Notes: generated by a model not told the origin, from the letters alone. DNA of 64,000 nucleotides from DATMNI01 sp963817515 (GCA_963817515.1 CAWFPJ010000001.1:192255-256254), one strand, 5' to 3'; counted from the first letter of the stretch, positions 1 to 9,442 are shown. A program made the numbers and translations.

Positions 1-1919
1 CCGCCACCACCGCCCTGCTTCCCAAAGGCCACCTGAATATCCCGGAACGTGGATTCGGCACGCATCAGATATTGCAGCGCTTTCTGTTCCGGCGCCAGCG
101 CATCCTGCCACTTGGCGATCTTCAACTTATCCGAGGCCGGCCCCATGGCCTCCACGGCCAGCTCCATGTCCTTCACAAAGCTCTTGAAGGAATCACCCGC
201 GCCTTCCAACTGCCGGGCCTTCATGCGTTCGGCCAGAGACTTGGCCTGGTCGCGCAGTTTGGATTGCACGCCCGCCAGGAACGTGGCATTCTCGGTCTCT
301 GAACCTTTGGCGCCGGTTCCCTTGACCTGGTTCCAGGTGGCGGCGATGATCTCCTTCTGGCGTTGCGAAATCTGGTTCTGCTGCTCGTCCTGATCTCCGC
401 CGGCGCCGTCGCCGCCAGCCTGCTGCGACTGCGAATAGTTTTTCTCAAACGGCTGCGCTTCGATGAAATAAATGTCGGTGCTGGTGGAACTGCGGGCGTC
501 TTTCGCCACCGCGTAGATGCTCACCACGTCGCCCGGCTCCAGTTTGAAATCCTCCAGCGCCAGCGTGGTAGAGCCGGTAGAAGTCTTGCCGTCCTTGGAC
601 TGCAGTATGGGGCTGGTCTTATCGGGACCACCGTTCACCGAATAGTGCAGCTCCACGTTCTTCAGGCCGAAATCATCCTTGGCCTCCACCTGAACGCTAA
701 CTTCCTCAATCGGGGAAGCCTTGAAATCGCGGCCCGGCCGCGTAATTTTCACTTCGGGCGGATGGTCCTTCATGGCCTCAATGAAGTAGTCTTCACTCAG
801 CCGCACGTCCTCGCCGTTTTCGATGGCGGCGATGTGATACAACCCGTCCTTTTGGATCGGCACCGTAGCCGCCAGGCCGTTGGCGCCCGCTTTGAGCGGC
901 ACCTTGGACCCGTCGTCCAGCACGATCACGCCGTTAGCCAGCGTCTTATCGGTTTGGACAACAACTTCGGCATGCGTCCCTTCCACCGCGCGCAGGTCGC
1001 CGCCCGGATCCTCAACCGCGTCCTTCATTCCCAGCCACGACGGATAGTGATAGGTCACCTTGATCTTCTTGACGCTGGGAAGATCGATCACGGTCATCTT
1101 GTACGTCTCCGACTTCACGCCGCCGGCTTCCACGTAATACTCCAGGGTTTCCGGCACACCGGCGATCATGAACTGATAGCTGGAGCCGCCGGGTTCGGTC
1201 GCCATTTCGGCCTGCTCCCATTGGGAAGCGCTGCCGTATTTGCCGAAGAAGCGCACCTTCGGCGCGGTGAAGCCCATGAGGCGCGCGGTAATCAATTGGT
1301 CGGATCGCTTGCGCACCGTGCGGTTGCCCGGCTGAACCCGGATGGCGTAGAAAGGCTTCATCTCGCCCTTCGGCAAGCCGCCCCAGAGCAGTGACGTTCC
1401 GTAGCCGAGATATCCGGTATTAAAGAGACCGAGGCAGATCAGGACCACAGCCGAAACAATCGCGGCCGACGAGAAACCGAAAATCCAGGAATTTCTGGTG
1501 ATCTCGTGGGGCTCGGCAGTCTGCGCGGCATTCTGCGAAACAGCCAGCGTATCGGCGGCCAGAAGCTCCAGGAACGGATCGCCCGGATTCTGCTCCAGCT
1601 TTTCGGTGAAGGTCAGCAGGCGCTCCTCAAACTGCGGGCACCTTCGCTCGGCTTCACGCGCCGCGCGCCTGCGGTTGAGGCGGATTACAGGGATAATCAG
1701 CGCCGCCGCCAGCGCGAAGGCCAACCCCAGAAACAGGAAGACCCGTGCGCCCATCACGCTTCGGTTGGAGAAGGCGAACTGGTTTGCCACCAGCACCGCC
1801 ACCACAGTGAGGCCCAGGGCCATGGCCGCGGTTACGGCCGCCCCGCGCGTGAGCGCCAGCAACCGCATCCGCCGCTCAATAGCGCCCAGGTACTCAGACA
1901 AGCGATCCAAAGGTTTCAT
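1..1919 (-). CDS. Large membrane-anchored protein of the MoxR/BatA operon (3' part missing)
   Basis: The reading frame opens at ATG 1919 and runs off the left edge without a stop, giving about 640 visible residues. The start overlaps the stop of the BatA-type gene (ATGA), so the two are translationally coupled. Two hydrophobic segments lie near the N-terminus, at about residues 25-45 and 50-70, and another at about 150-170. A long extracytoplasmic region follows, with beta-sandwich-like stretches and then a charged, Gln-rich helical part. Long proteins of this layout (DUF4175-like) are commonly the last gene of Bacteroidota and Acidobacteriota MoxR/DUF58/BatA clusters. The family assignment comes from position and general architecture, not from a diagnostic motif. 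A Gly run lies at the very edge of the window. The function is unknown; a role in envelope complex assembly with the VWA partners is inference. Confidence 0.7.
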   Translation of the reverse strand, partial: MKPLDRLSEYLGAIERRMRLLALTRGAAVTAAMALGLTVVAVLVANQFAFSNRSVMGARVFLFLGLAFALAAALIIPVIRLNRRRAAREAERRCPQFEERLLTFTEKLEQNPGDPFLELLAADTLAVSQNAAQTAEPHEITRNSWIFGFSSAAIVSAVVLICLGLFNTGYLGYGTSLLWGGLPKGEMKPFYAIRVQPGNRTVRKRSDQLITARLMGFTAPKVRFFGKYGSASQWEQAEMATEPGGSSYQFMIAGVPETLEYYVEAGGVKSETYKMTVIDLPSVKKIKVTYHYPSWLGMKDAVEDPGGDLRAVEGTHAEVVVQTDKTLANGVIVLDDGSKVPLKAGANGLAATVPIQKDGLYHIAAIENGEDVRLSEDYFIEAMKDHPPEVKITRPGRDFKASPIEEVSVQVEAKDDFGLKNVELHYSVNGGPDKTSPILQSKDGKTSTGSTTLALEDFKLEPGDVVSIYAVAKDARSSTSTDIYFIEAQPFEKNYSQSQQAGGDGAGGDQDEQQNQISQRQKEIIAATWNQVKGTGAKGSETENATFLAGVQSKLRDQAKSLAERMKARQLEGAGDSFKSFVKDMELAVEAMGPASDKLKIAKWQDALAPEQKALQYLMRAESTFRDIQVAFGKQGGGG

Positions 1920-3922
1920 GCCGCCTCTTTATCAACGGAAAGATGTTGATTTCCTAACAACGATTCGGCTACCGCCAGTGCCAACACTACCAGCATCGCA
2001 TACCACCACAGAGACAGTGGCTTCTGCTCATCGGTTATGGTGCCTCCTGCGGCCGCGGTCCCCTGGGCTGTACTCTGCCACAGGGTCAGGCTCTCCTGGG
2101 AGACCGGTGTTAAATTGGATTCGCGGCGGTCGGAATTCACCGCCACCAGCTCATTGCGGCCATTGGGCCGGCGGATATCATAGAAGCCCGCCATGCCGAA
2201 CTGGATGTTCTGCGCCTTGGTGGCCTCTTCGAGCGAAAGCGCCCGCTCGCCCTTAGGGTCGACCACGTCCACCGCGGCGCCCTTCTCTTTGGAATCCCGC
2301 AGTTCTTCGAACGTGCCAACCAGTACGCTCGATGGCCCATTGTCCAGGCGGCCCAGATAGCGCGCGGTCTGTTCGATGAACGGAACGAAGGACCCGTGTC
2401 TCGGAAAATCGTTGGCGATGTTATCGAACGTGGACGCGAACACCAGCACGTGGCCCTCGCCGATCTGCTGATCGAGCAGCAGAGGGCTCTGGTCGGAAAG
2501 CCGCCCCGCCACTCGTGAATTGCCCGGCGTCACGTGGATCACCTGATAAAACTTCACGTCGTCCCATCGGTCGTCTTTAAGAATCGAAGGATGTGAGGCG
2601 TCGAGCCACGCCGCGGTCTGGAAGCGCTCTCCTTCGCGCCCCATGTAGCGCGCTTCGCCGATGGCGTCGCCCGATACCGGCACTTTGGTCCGGCCCGCGG
2701 ACAGGTGGCCCAGAGCGATCAGCACGCTGCCCCCCACGCGCACGTAATCGCGCAACTGGTTTTCAAACTGGGCCGGCAGGGCTCCGATATCCGAAAGCAC
2801 CACGAAGGCATACTTCGAGGGCGAAAGGTTGGTGGTCTGGTCCACGGTCGCCGGATCGATCTCAAAGGCCGACTGGCCCGATGCTTCCAGCGCGGATTTG
2901 AAATACAGCAGCCCGCGGCTGCCGGCGGTTTCCTGCACGAACAACGCGTGGCGCGGGTCGGCGCGTTCCACCGAGAAATAGTAGACATCGTCGGCCGGCA
3001 GGGTGTCGCCGGAATCGATGCGCACTTCGCCCTTGTTACGGCCGTGGGGAACATCCAGAGAAAGAAACTCCACCGGGGCCCGGCCGTTTTCCGGAACTTC
3101 CACTTGTTTGGTCTCGGTCACGCGTCCGTTGAGGATCAGCGAAACGCTGCGCGCCGCCTTCTTGGTTCCAAACCCGGCAATGGTCACCAGAACGCGCGAC
3201 TTCTTGGAGTCGTACACGCGCCGCGGCGCCACCACGTTCTCCACCGCGAAGTTGGGAATCTCTTTCGCTTCGATGCCGTGCGGCGTCAGTTGCACGTCGG
3301 CATTCAGCCGCAGGTCGTTGAAGTTCTGCGGCCAGCCGGTCTGCTGCATATCCGAATAGAGTTGCACGGCCAACGGCAGTTTAAGAGACTGCGAGATGGA
3401 GCGCAGCGAGCGCGCCAGTTCGGCAAATGAGGTGCGGCTGTCGGAGGGCTCAATGGAATCGATGGCGGCGTTGAGCGGATTATGGTCGTCAGTGACTTCG
3501 CTCATCACCTGCACGCGCGCACCGAATGCCAGCACCTGCGCCCGCTGGCCAACGCGCAATCCGCCGATCACCGATTTGGCGGCTTGCTTAGCCTGCTGCA
3601 ACCGGTTGCCGGCGCGCATGCTGAGTGAGTTGTCCAACGCCAGCACCGTAACTTCGCCCTGGCGCCGCGATGCGATGGCCGTCTGCCGCACGTAAGGATG
3701 CGCGAAGGCCAGAACGATCAGCATCACCAGCAGCGTGCGCAGCGCGAACAAGAGCAGATAGCGCAGCCGCCGGTGCTTGATCGAACTTTGAGTGCGGCGC
3801 TCAAAAAACATCAGGGAACTGAACGGCAGGGGCGTGGTCTTGTGCTTCTTCAGAAGGTGCAGCCAGATGGGCAGCCCTACGGCAAGTGCGCCGGCCAGGA
3901 ACCATGGCGTGAGGAATCCCAT
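1916..3922 (-). CDS. BatA-type protein: membrane-anchored VWA domain
   Basis: This is a 668-aa protein when started at ATG 3922. The start was chosen because it opens the typical BatA N-terminus (MGFLTPWFLAGALAVGLPIW), while the longer frame adds 16 unrelated residues inside the upstream gene. Two membrane helices occupy residues 5-22 and 55-75. A von Willebrand A domain begins near residue 90, and its MIDAS motif DNSLSM is at 97-102, so metal binding looks intact. A GATase-like region and a C-terminal membrane helix follow. It lies 1 nt after the DUF58 gene and overlaps the downstream gene by 4 nt. In this family the VWA protein works with a MoxR ATPase in metal-dependent assembly or stress functions of the envelope. 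The exact substrate is not known. Confidence 0.88.
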   Translation of the reverse strand: MGFLTPWFLAGALAVGLPIWLHLLKKHKTTPLPFSSLMFFERRTQSSIKHRRLRYLLLFALRTLLVMLIVLAFAHPYVRQTAIASRRQGEVTVLALDNSLSMRAGNRLQQAKQAAKSVIGGLRVGQRAQVLAFGARVQVMSEVTDDHNPLNAAIDSIEPSDSRTSFAELARSLRSISQSLKLPLAVQLYSDMQQTGWPQNFNDLRLNADVQLTPHGIEAKEIPNFAVENVVAPRRVYDSKKSRVLVTIAGFGTKKAARSVSLILNGRVTETKQVEVPENGRAPVEFLSLDVPHGRNKGEVRIDSGDTLPADDVYYFSVERADPRHALFVQETAGSRGLLYFKSALEASGQSAFEIDPATVDQTTNLSPSKYAFVVLSDIGALPAQFENQLRDYVRVGGSVLIALGHLSAGRTKVPVSGDAIGEARYMGREGERFQTAAWLDASHPSILKDDRWDDVKFYQVIHVTPGNSRVAGRLSDQSPLLLDQQIGEGHVLVFASTFDNIANDFPRHGSFVPFIEQTARYLGRLDNGPSSVLVGTFEELRDSKEKGAAVDVVDPKGERALSLEEATKAQNIQFGMAGFYDIRRPNGRNELVAVNSDRRESNLTPVSQESLTLWQSTAQGTAAAGGTITDEQKPLSLWWYAMLVVLALAVAESLLGNQHLSVDKEAA

Positions 3923-3923
3923 G

Positions 3924-4814
3924 CTAGAATCGCCCCTTGCGCACCGCGAGATATTCGCGCAGCCCTTCATCCAGGGGCCGGCCGGTATCCATCAGGAAGT
4001 AGTCCAGGCCCGCCGCGCGCGCTTTGGAACTGAGCGCTTCAATGTGCGAATCGATCTTGCGCCGGTACTCGTTGCGCGCGTATTCGGGCGATACTTCCAG
4101 GGCCTGGGTGGAGTGCTCCATATCCACCAGCAGCACCGGTTCGCGGAATTTTGGCTTAATCTCCTGGGGATCGAGCATGTGAAAAAGGATGACCTCATTG
4201 CCGCGGTAGCGCAGCGGTTCCACGGTCCTGACGATGACTTCCGGGTCCTCGTAAAAATCCGAGATCACGGCCACGATGCCGCGGCGATGCAGGAAATTCT
4301 GGAAATGCACGAACGGCTTGGTGAAATCAGTGTGGGTCCCGGGCACCACTTTCTCGATGGCGTGCAGCAGGCGGAAAAGCTGTCCCTGCCGGGTGGAGGG
4401 CGCCACATAATTGTTGACGTCTTCATCGAAGATGATGAGCCCGGCGGCATCGCGCTGCCCGTGAGCCATATAGCAAAGTGAAGCCGCCAGGAACTGAGCA
4501 TAATCCAGCTTGCTGACGGGCTGGGAACTGTAGCTCATGGAAGCCGAGGTATCCAGCAAAATGAGCAGTTGGGAATTGGTTTCGCCACGATAGCGTTTAA
4601 GAAAGCACTTGTCCGTGCGCGCGAAGACGTTCCAGTCGACGTGGCGCAGGTCATCGCCCTCCGAGTAAGCGCGGTACTCAGCGAACTCCTGGGAAAAGCC
4701 GAAGTCCGGAGAACGGTGGAGGCCGGCGACGAACCCGTCGACCACAGTCTTGGCCACCAGATCCAGGCTGGAAATGGATGCGAGCGTAGCCGGGTCAAGG
4801 AAGCGCTGTAGCAT
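3924..4814 (-). CDS. DUF58 family VWA-like protein
   Basis: A 296-aa cytoplasmic protein with the DUF58 signature. Residues 36-80 carry the conserved pattern with SPDFGF, EYRAYSEGDD, RHVDWNVFAR and a following Arg-rich strand, and an atypical VWA-like motif DTSASMS lies at 88-94. DUF58 proteins are nearly always encoded beside MoxR ATPases and BatA-type VWA proteins and probably bridge them. The start ATG 4814 overlaps by one base the TAA of the GxxExxY gene (TAATG). In related clusters DUF58 normally follows moxR directly. Here it is separated from moxR by the inserted cassette, and its start has been reconstituted at the end of that insert. Confidence 0.92.
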   Translation of the reverse strand: MLQRFLDPATLASISSLDLVAKTVVDGFVAGLHRSPDFGFSQEFAEYRAYSEGDDLRHVDWNVFARTDKCFLKRYRGETNSQLLILLDTSASMSYSSQPVSKLDYAQFLAASLCYMAHGQRDAAGLIIFDEDVNNYVAPSTRQGQLFRLLHAIEKVVPGTHTDFTKPFVHFQNFLHRRGIVAVISDFYEDPEVIVRTVEPLRYRGNEVILFHMLDPQEIKPKFREPVLLVDMEHSTQALEVSPEYARNEYRRKIDSHIEALSSKARAAGLDYFLMDTGRPLDEGLREYLAVRKGRF

Positions 4815-5317
4815 TAGATGGGCTCACTTTTCACCGCAGAGTCGCAGAGCCGCGGAGATAAGCGCAGAGAAGGCGGGACAGAGTTTGGAGCCAGGTATTC
4901 TATTGGGCCTTCAACGTAATGGTTGACCATTCGCTTGAGACCTTTGGTAAGCAGGGTGACGTTGAAATTGATTAAAAGGCCTACACGCTTGTCCGAGGAT
5001 TTCAGGTAGGTCAAGAGCTGCGCGGAATGGACGGGCAGCAATGCTTCAATGGCTTTAATTTCGACTATTACGATGTCTTCTACGAGTAAATCCAATTTGT
5101 AATTGCAATCCAGCTTCACACCTTTGTACCTGATCGGCAAAGGCACCTGTCGTTGAAACCGTAAACCCTGCTGGCTCAATTCATAGCAAAGGCATTCGTC
5201 ATATGCCGTTTCCAATAACCCCGGACCCAGATGCCGATGAACCTCAATCGCCGAACCGATGATCTTCTCGGTCAGGACATTCTCCACGGTCTCCGCTCCC
5301 TTGGAATCGGTTCGCAT
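4814..5317 (-). CDS. GxxExxY family protein (PD-(D/E)XK nuclease-like)
   Basis: A 167-aa protein with the defining pattern of the GxxExxY family: LTEKIIGSAIEVHRHLGPGL, then ETAYDECLCYEL. A nuclease-like core follows, with KLDLLVEDIVIVEIKA, matching a PD-(D/E)XK fold (D, then E-I-K). It ends in LLINFNVTLLTKGLKR, also typical. The biochemical role of the family is not established. The last 15-20 residues are translated from the left inverted repeat of the cassette. The gene interrupts an otherwise standard moxR-DUF58 order, has lower GC than its neighbours, and is bounded by CGCAGAG-rich repeats. These are signs of a small mobile or domesticated cassette. The start ATG 5317 lies just inside the right repeat. 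Confidence 0.9.
   Translation of the reverse strand: MRTDSKGAETVENVLTEKIIGSAIEVHRHLGPGLLETAYDECLCYELSQQGLRFQRQVPLPIRYKGVKLDCNYKLDLLVEDIVIVEIKAIEALLPVHSAQLLTYLKSSDKRVGLLINFNVTLLTKGLKRMVNHYVEGPIEYLAPNSVPPSLRLSPRLCDSAVKSEPI
4828..4872 (+). repeat. Left flank repeat of the GxxExxY cassette (CGCAGAG-type)
   Basis: The sequence begins TTTTCACCGCAGAGTCGCAG and continues with CCGCGGAGATAAGCGCAGAG. It is the inverted partner of the repeat at 5335-5376 and overlaps the 3' end of the GxxExxY coding region. Repeats of this composition are a familiar accompaniment of GxxExxY genes. The match was made by eye. Confidence 0.75.
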
Positions 5318-5334
5318 TGCCTTTCCTCAAAAAA

Positions 5335-5376
5335 ACTCTGCGCCCATCTCGGCGTCTCAGCGTCTCCGCGGTAAAA
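5335..5376 (-). repeat. Right flank repeat of the GxxExxY cassette
   Basis: On the minus strand it reads TTTTACCGCGGAGACGCTGA and then GACGCCGAGATGGGCGCAGAG. It shares the order TTTT-ACCGC-GGAGA-GCGCAGAG with the left flank in inverted orientation. It lies in the 69-bp gap between the GxxExxY start and the moxR stop. Confidence 0.75.
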
Positions 5377-5386
5377 TTCAAGCCTC

Positions 5387-6412
5387 CTAATCCCGCGGAG
5401 TCGGCTTCCAATCCAAGACCTTCTTCAAAATGTCGTCCTGCGTCATCTTGTCGCTTTCGGCATGGAAATTTAAGAGGATGCGGTGACGCAGCACGGGAGT
5501 GTAGACCGCGCGGACATCTTCGTAGCTGACGTGGTAGCGGCCCCTCATCAGACTCCTTGCCTTCGCGGCCAGTACCAGGAACTGTGCGGCCCGGACGCTG
5601 GCTCCGTAGTTCACATACTTCTTGACGAAGTCGGGGGCGGTTTCGTCACTACTACGGGTGGCCCGCACCAGTTCTATGGCGTGCTTGGCAATGCTTTCGC
5701 CGATCGGAACCATGCGCACTAGCTGTTGGAAATCCAGGATTTCCGTGGCATTTGTCACAGGGTCGGCTTGCGGAATGGTGGTTACCGTGGTCAGATCCAC
5801 TACCTGCAGTTCTTCGTTGGCGGTGAGATAGGAAAGGATCACGTTGAATAGAAAGCGATCGAGCTGGGCTTCGGGTAGCGGGTAGGTACCTTCCAGTTCG
5901 ATAGGGTTTTGTGTGGCCAGCACGAAAAACGGGCTGGGCAGCGTGTACATGTTGCCGCGCACGGTGCAGGAGCGTTCCTGCATGGCTTCGAGGAGGGCGC
6001 TCTGTGTTTTTGGAGGAGTGCGGTTGATTTCGTCGGCCAGCAGGATGTTGCCGAAGATGGGTCCCTGGACGAAGGTCCAGGTGCGGCGGCCGTTGGAGGG
6101 GTCCTCTTCAATGATGTCGGTGCCGGTGATGTCGCTCGGCATCAGGTCAGGTGTGAACTGAATGCGCCGGAATACCAGGCCCAGCGTCTGCGACAGCGTG
6201 CGCACCAGCAGGGTCTTGGCGGTGCCGGGCAGTCCGGTGATGAGGCAATGGCCGCCCACAAACAGGGCAATCATGACCTGCTCCAGAACTTCCTCCTGAC
6301 CGATGATCACGCGGCGTACCTGCGTCACGATCTCGGATTGCACCTGGCGGAAACGCTGAATGCGCGATCTCAATACTTCGGAATCCAACTGCTGCGGCAC
6401 GGTTGTCGACAT
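5387..6412 (-). CDS. MoxR-family AAA+ ATPase
   Basis: A 341-aa AAA+ ATPase. Walker A GLPGTAKT is at residues 60-67 and Walker B ILLADE at 123-128, followed by INRTPPKTQSALLEAMQE. The sensor region VLATQNP and the P-E-AQLDRF motif are also present. The length is normal for MoxR. Family members are chaperone-like ATPases that act with VWA-domain partners, here the DUF58 and BatA genes downstream. It lies 13 bp after the TPR-metallopeptidase gene, in the same direction. All core motifs are intact. Confidence 0.95.
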   Translation of the reverse strand: MSTTVPQQLDSEVLRSRIQRFRQVQSEIVTQVRRVIIGQEEVLEQVMIALFVGGHCLITGLPGTAKTLLVRTLSQTLGLVFRRIQFTPDLMPSDITGTDIIEEDPSNGRRTWTFVQGPIFGNILLADEINRTPPKTQSALLEAMQERSCTVRGNMYTLPSPFFVLATQNPIELEGTYPLPEAQLDRFLFNVILSYLTANEELQVVDLTTVTTIPQADPVTNATEILDFQQLVRMVPIGESIAKHAIELVRATRSSDETAPDFVKKYVNYGASVRAAQFLVLAAKARSLMRGRYHVSYEDVRAVYTPVLRHRILLNFHAESDKMTQDDILKKVLDWKPTPRD

Positions 6413-6425
6413 GATTAGTCTGTTC

Positions 6426-8519
6426 CTACTTTCGCTCGGCGGTAGTGCTCAATTCTAGCAAGAGCTTCTGGGCGGGACGGAATCCAGGCGCCGCTTCGAG
6501 AGCGGCCAGTAATTCTTCCTTGGCCTGATCGGGCTGGTGGTTGGCATTATATGCGCGGGCCAGATCGTAATGCGACTGGGCGGGGTCGATCACGGGAATA
6601 TGCGCCAGCACCGCCTGGAATTCGCGGATGGCGCCGGCCATATTACCCTGGTCGAACCAGAGCGTTCCCAGCGTCCGGTGCGCCCCGTTATCCATCGGGT
6701 AAATAAAGTTCAGGCGGTTCAGCACATCGGCGGCGTCCTTCTTGCGGCCCGCCTCATCCAGTTGTTTGGCCAGCAGCTTGAGGCTCTCAGGATTGCGGCC
6801 GCCGATCTTGGCGTAGCGCTCCAGTTCGGCGATCGCGGCCGGTTTGTCCCCCTTGGCCATGTAGGCGGTGGCCAGCGCTTCGTAAACGCTATGGTTTTCC
6901 ACGTAGTCGGGGTACATGTCGCGGATGGCAGTGCCTTCCTTAATGACGGCACCCCAGTCCTTCGTGTTGGACAACTCGGCTACTTTCTTGACACCCTGCT
7001 TCCATTCGTCGAAGTGCTCCACCACGTTTTTCGTATCGGCGTCGATAAACTCCAGGAAGCGCTTGTCAAATTCCGCCGGCTCGATCTTCAGTTCCTTCCT
7101 GACCACGGCCGCGGTGTCTTCGCCTGCGCCAAAATCGTGCAGCATGGACAGCAGCGTATCCCAACCCCACTTCTCGTTGATGTAATCGCAGATGCGGCCG
7201 GCCTGAAAGTAGCTGACAATCACTTGCGGCGGCGAGACGGGGTGGATGAAGCCGCGGTCCAGTTCCGTGATGGGCAGCAGTTTCTTGGCTTTAATTGCCG
7301 CAATGACATCCGGCCCCAGGCGGTCGCCCCAATCCGGCGAAACGGCGGTTTCTTCATGCACCGCCAAACCTTCCGTGAACCAGCGCGGCACGCGGTGGCC
7401 GGTGGCGGTGAGGGTGTAGACGTGGCTCATTTCATGCCACATGGTGGAAGCCCAGTGGAACGTGCCCGGCGGACGCCCCGAAGGGCTGTCCATGGCGATG
7501 GAGTAGCCGAAGGTCACGCCCAGCGCGCCCAGGCCCGGCATCCCCATGGTACGGACGGCGAAGTCCTCGTGATTCGGGTAGACCTCCACCTGCACCGGTT
7601 TTTCCAGCTTCAACTTGTACTTTTTCTCGTAGGTCGCGATGGCGCGCTTCATTTCCGATTCGAAGTACGGGTGAAGAAGCTCCCCTTCTTTCTTGGACAG
7701 CTTGAGAACGGTGTTATCGGTCTTGAACGTCACGAAGTTCTTGTACGTGTCCATCAACATCAGGGAGTTCTTCGTGGCATTGTCCTGAAAGCCATTCTTG
7801 AAACAGATCTCGAGCTGCTGGTAAGCCTCTTCCTCCTGGCCCTGCCGCATGAGGTTGATGCCCAGTTGCGAGCGTGCGGTGTACAACATTTGGTCCATTT
7901 CGATAGCTTTGCGGAGATACTGAATGCCTTCCTCGTAGCGCCGGTTGAGCACGAAGAAGTGGCCCACGGTTTCGTAGCCGCGGGCGGTGTGCGGGTCCCA
8001 GGAAGTTTCCTTCTTGTCGGCCAGCCAGTCAATGGTGGCGAGGATGGCCTTGGCCTGAACCGAGTTGGCGTCGATCGAAAGGGCTTTGTGGGCTTCTTCG
8101 CTGGCTTTCGCCGGGTTGTTGTCCTCCAGCGCCAGGCGCGCCAGCAGTTCCTGGGCTTCGAGCAGCTTCGGGTCGATTTCGAGGGCTCTGGCGGCCAGAT
8201 CGGCGGCACGGCTTTCGAAGTCTTCGGCGGCTACCAACGCCAGTCCGAGGATGGCGCCGGCGTGGTCCTTCTTGATGGCCAGTGCCTCATTGAAGAGACC
8301 GGCGGCCTCCGGCGGCTGCCAGTGGTCCAGGAACAGGCGTCCCCAGCGAACTCTGTAATCGGGGTTTTGGGGATGCTGAGCCACCAACTGTTTGAAGACT
8401 TCGTTGGCCTCCGTATAGCGGCGCGCTTTCCACAGGGCTTCCGCCTGGTCCAGGGTTTGGGCCGGGAGAATAAGCGCGAGCAACAGCGAAACGGCGCTGA
8501 GCCGCAGGGCCTTTGTCAC
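6426..8519 (-). CDS. Secreted TPR protein with gluzincin metallopeptidase domain
   Basis: A 697-aa protein that starts with a signal peptide (LSAVSLLLALILPAQ, about residues 6-20). TPR-like repeats fill residues 25-250. A gluzincin zinc-peptidase domain follows, with HEMSH at 362-366 and the third ligand in FTEGLAVHEE near 381-390. C-terminal TPRs fill roughly 560-690. The HExxH plus downstream E arrangement matches the peptidase MA-like group. The start ATG overlaps the stop of the caspase-like gene by 4 bp. A zinc peptidase, a caspase-like peptidase, a MoxR ATPase and VWA proteins in one unit suggest envelope protein processing, but that is inference. Confidence 0.85.
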   Translation of the reverse strand: MTKALRLSAVSLLLALILPAQTLDQAEALWKARRYTEANEVFKQLVAQHPQNPDYRVRWGRLFLDHWQPPEAAGLFNEALAIKKDHAGAILGLALVAAEDFESRAADLAARALEIDPKLLEAQELLARLALEDNNPAKASEEAHKALSIDANSVQAKAILATIDWLADKKETSWDPHTARGYETVGHFFVLNRRYEEGIQYLRKAIEMDQMLYTARSQLGINLMRQGQEEEAYQQLEICFKNGFQDNATKNSLMLMDTYKNFVTFKTDNTVLKLSKKEGELLHPYFESEMKRAIATYEKKYKLKLEKPVQVEVYPNHEDFAVRTMGMPGLGALGVTFGYSIAMDSPSGRPPGTFHWASTMWHEMSHVYTLTATGHRVPRWFTEGLAVHEETAVSPDWGDRLGPDVIAAIKAKKLLPITELDRGFIHPVSPPQVIVSYFQAGRICDYINEKWGWDTLLSMLHDFGAGEDTAAVVRKELKIEPAEFDKRFLEFIDADTKNVVEHFDEWKQGVKKVAELSNTKDWGAVIKEGTAIRDMYPDYVENHSVYEALATAYMAKGDKPAAIAELERYAKIGGRNPESLKLLAKQLDEAGRKKDAADVLNRLNFIYPMDNGAHRTLGTLWFDQGNMAGAIREFQAVLAHIPVIDPAQSHYDLARAYNANHQPDQAKEELLAALEAAPGFRPAQKLLLELSTTAERK

Positions 8520-9442
8520 TTGTCGAGGGCCTCCTGGGTCTTGGCGAGTTCCAGCAAAAGCTGCGTCAGCTGGCGTTTGTAGTCCGCCACCGGCATGGCT
8601 GCTTTCTCAAACTTGAGCTTGTCGATGGCCTGTTCGATCTGCTCCTTTTTCTCGATGAGCGGGCGCTTGTTGGGGTCGCGCGCCGCGGCCGCATTGGCGC
8701 CCAGACGCACCATGGCAAAAGACGCAGCCAGTTTGCCTTCGCCGTTTTCGACGTTGGGAATGCGCTCGCCCTGGCCCTTGCCGGTGTCTTCAATCACGGC
8801 ATGTTCGGTGGCCAGGCGTTTCTGCGTATCGAAGAACTCGGTGGTCTTCTGCTGCGCGTACTGGAAGGCTTCGAGCGCGGAGACGGATTCGTTCTTATCC
8901 ACGTCGGCGGCCGGTTCGCGCAGGGCTTCGGCCCAATAGCGTGCAAAAATCGTGGCGTTCTTTTCGCCCCCGCTCTTGGTGGCGGTGATGACGATACGGG
9001 TAGGCCGCCGCAGGCTTTCGATGGAGCCTCCACTGCAGCTTGTCATGTTCACCACCAGTTGGCGCCCGGCCGGGACGTGGTCCAGAAGCGTTGCCAGTTC
9101 GCCGCCCGAAAGATCGGCGCCCGGAATGTTGAACTTGTAGTCCGTGCCGTCCCAGGTGCCGTGCCCGATCAGCATGAGGACCATGGCGTCGGCCGGCTTG
9201 GCCTGCTTGGTAATTTCGGCGAACCGCGCGCGGATCTGGTCGCGGGTGGGGGCCTCAAGGGTGACCACGTTCGAATCGCCGCCGGCTCGCTTGAGGCTGC
9301 CGTCAATGTCGTCGGCCCACATCTTGAAGCGCTGGGTGTAGTCGGTCTCGCCGCCAAGGCCGGAGATGGTTAGGTAGAACGTGGTAGCGGGAGCAGAGAC
9401 GACAGCCATCAGCAGCAGCGCCAGAATTTTAATGGCGACCAC
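8516..9442 (-). CDS. Exported caspase/legumain-like cysteine peptidase
   Basis: About 308 aa if started at GTG 9442. A hydrophobic leader (IKILALLLMAVVSAPATT) suggests export. The caspase-fold dyad is visible as His in LMLIGHGTWDG (residue 94) and Cys in VVNMTSCSGGS (residue 136). The spacing and the S-C-S-G-G context resemble clan CD peptidases such as C13. The C-terminal third is a charged helix, possibly coiled coil (residues about 250-305). The start is uncertain. The upstream frame passes through a REP-like element, GTG 9442 has only a very close GGGA, and an internal ATG lies at 9409. It overlaps the next gene by 4 bp. Confidence 0.75.
   Translation of the reverse strand: MVAIKILALLLMAVVSAPATTFYLTISGLGGETDYTQRFKMWADDIDGSLKRAGGDSNVVTLEAPTRDQIRARFAEITKQAKPADAMVLMLIGHGTWDGTDYKFNIPGADLSGGELATLLDHVPAGRQLVVNMTSCSGGSIESLRRPTRIVITATKSGGEKNATIFARYWAEALREPAADVDKNESVSALEAFQYAQQKTTEFFDTQKRLATEHAVIEDTGKGQGERIPNVENGEGKLAASFAMVRLGANAAAARDPNKRPLIEKKEQIEQAIDKLKFEKAAMPVADYKRQLTQLLLELAKTQEALDK

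Noticed and set aside
363..1394. Plus-strand open frame at the left edge
   Set aside because: It is the shadow of the minus-strand operon gene that is open from 1919 to the edge and starts with an ATGA overlap.
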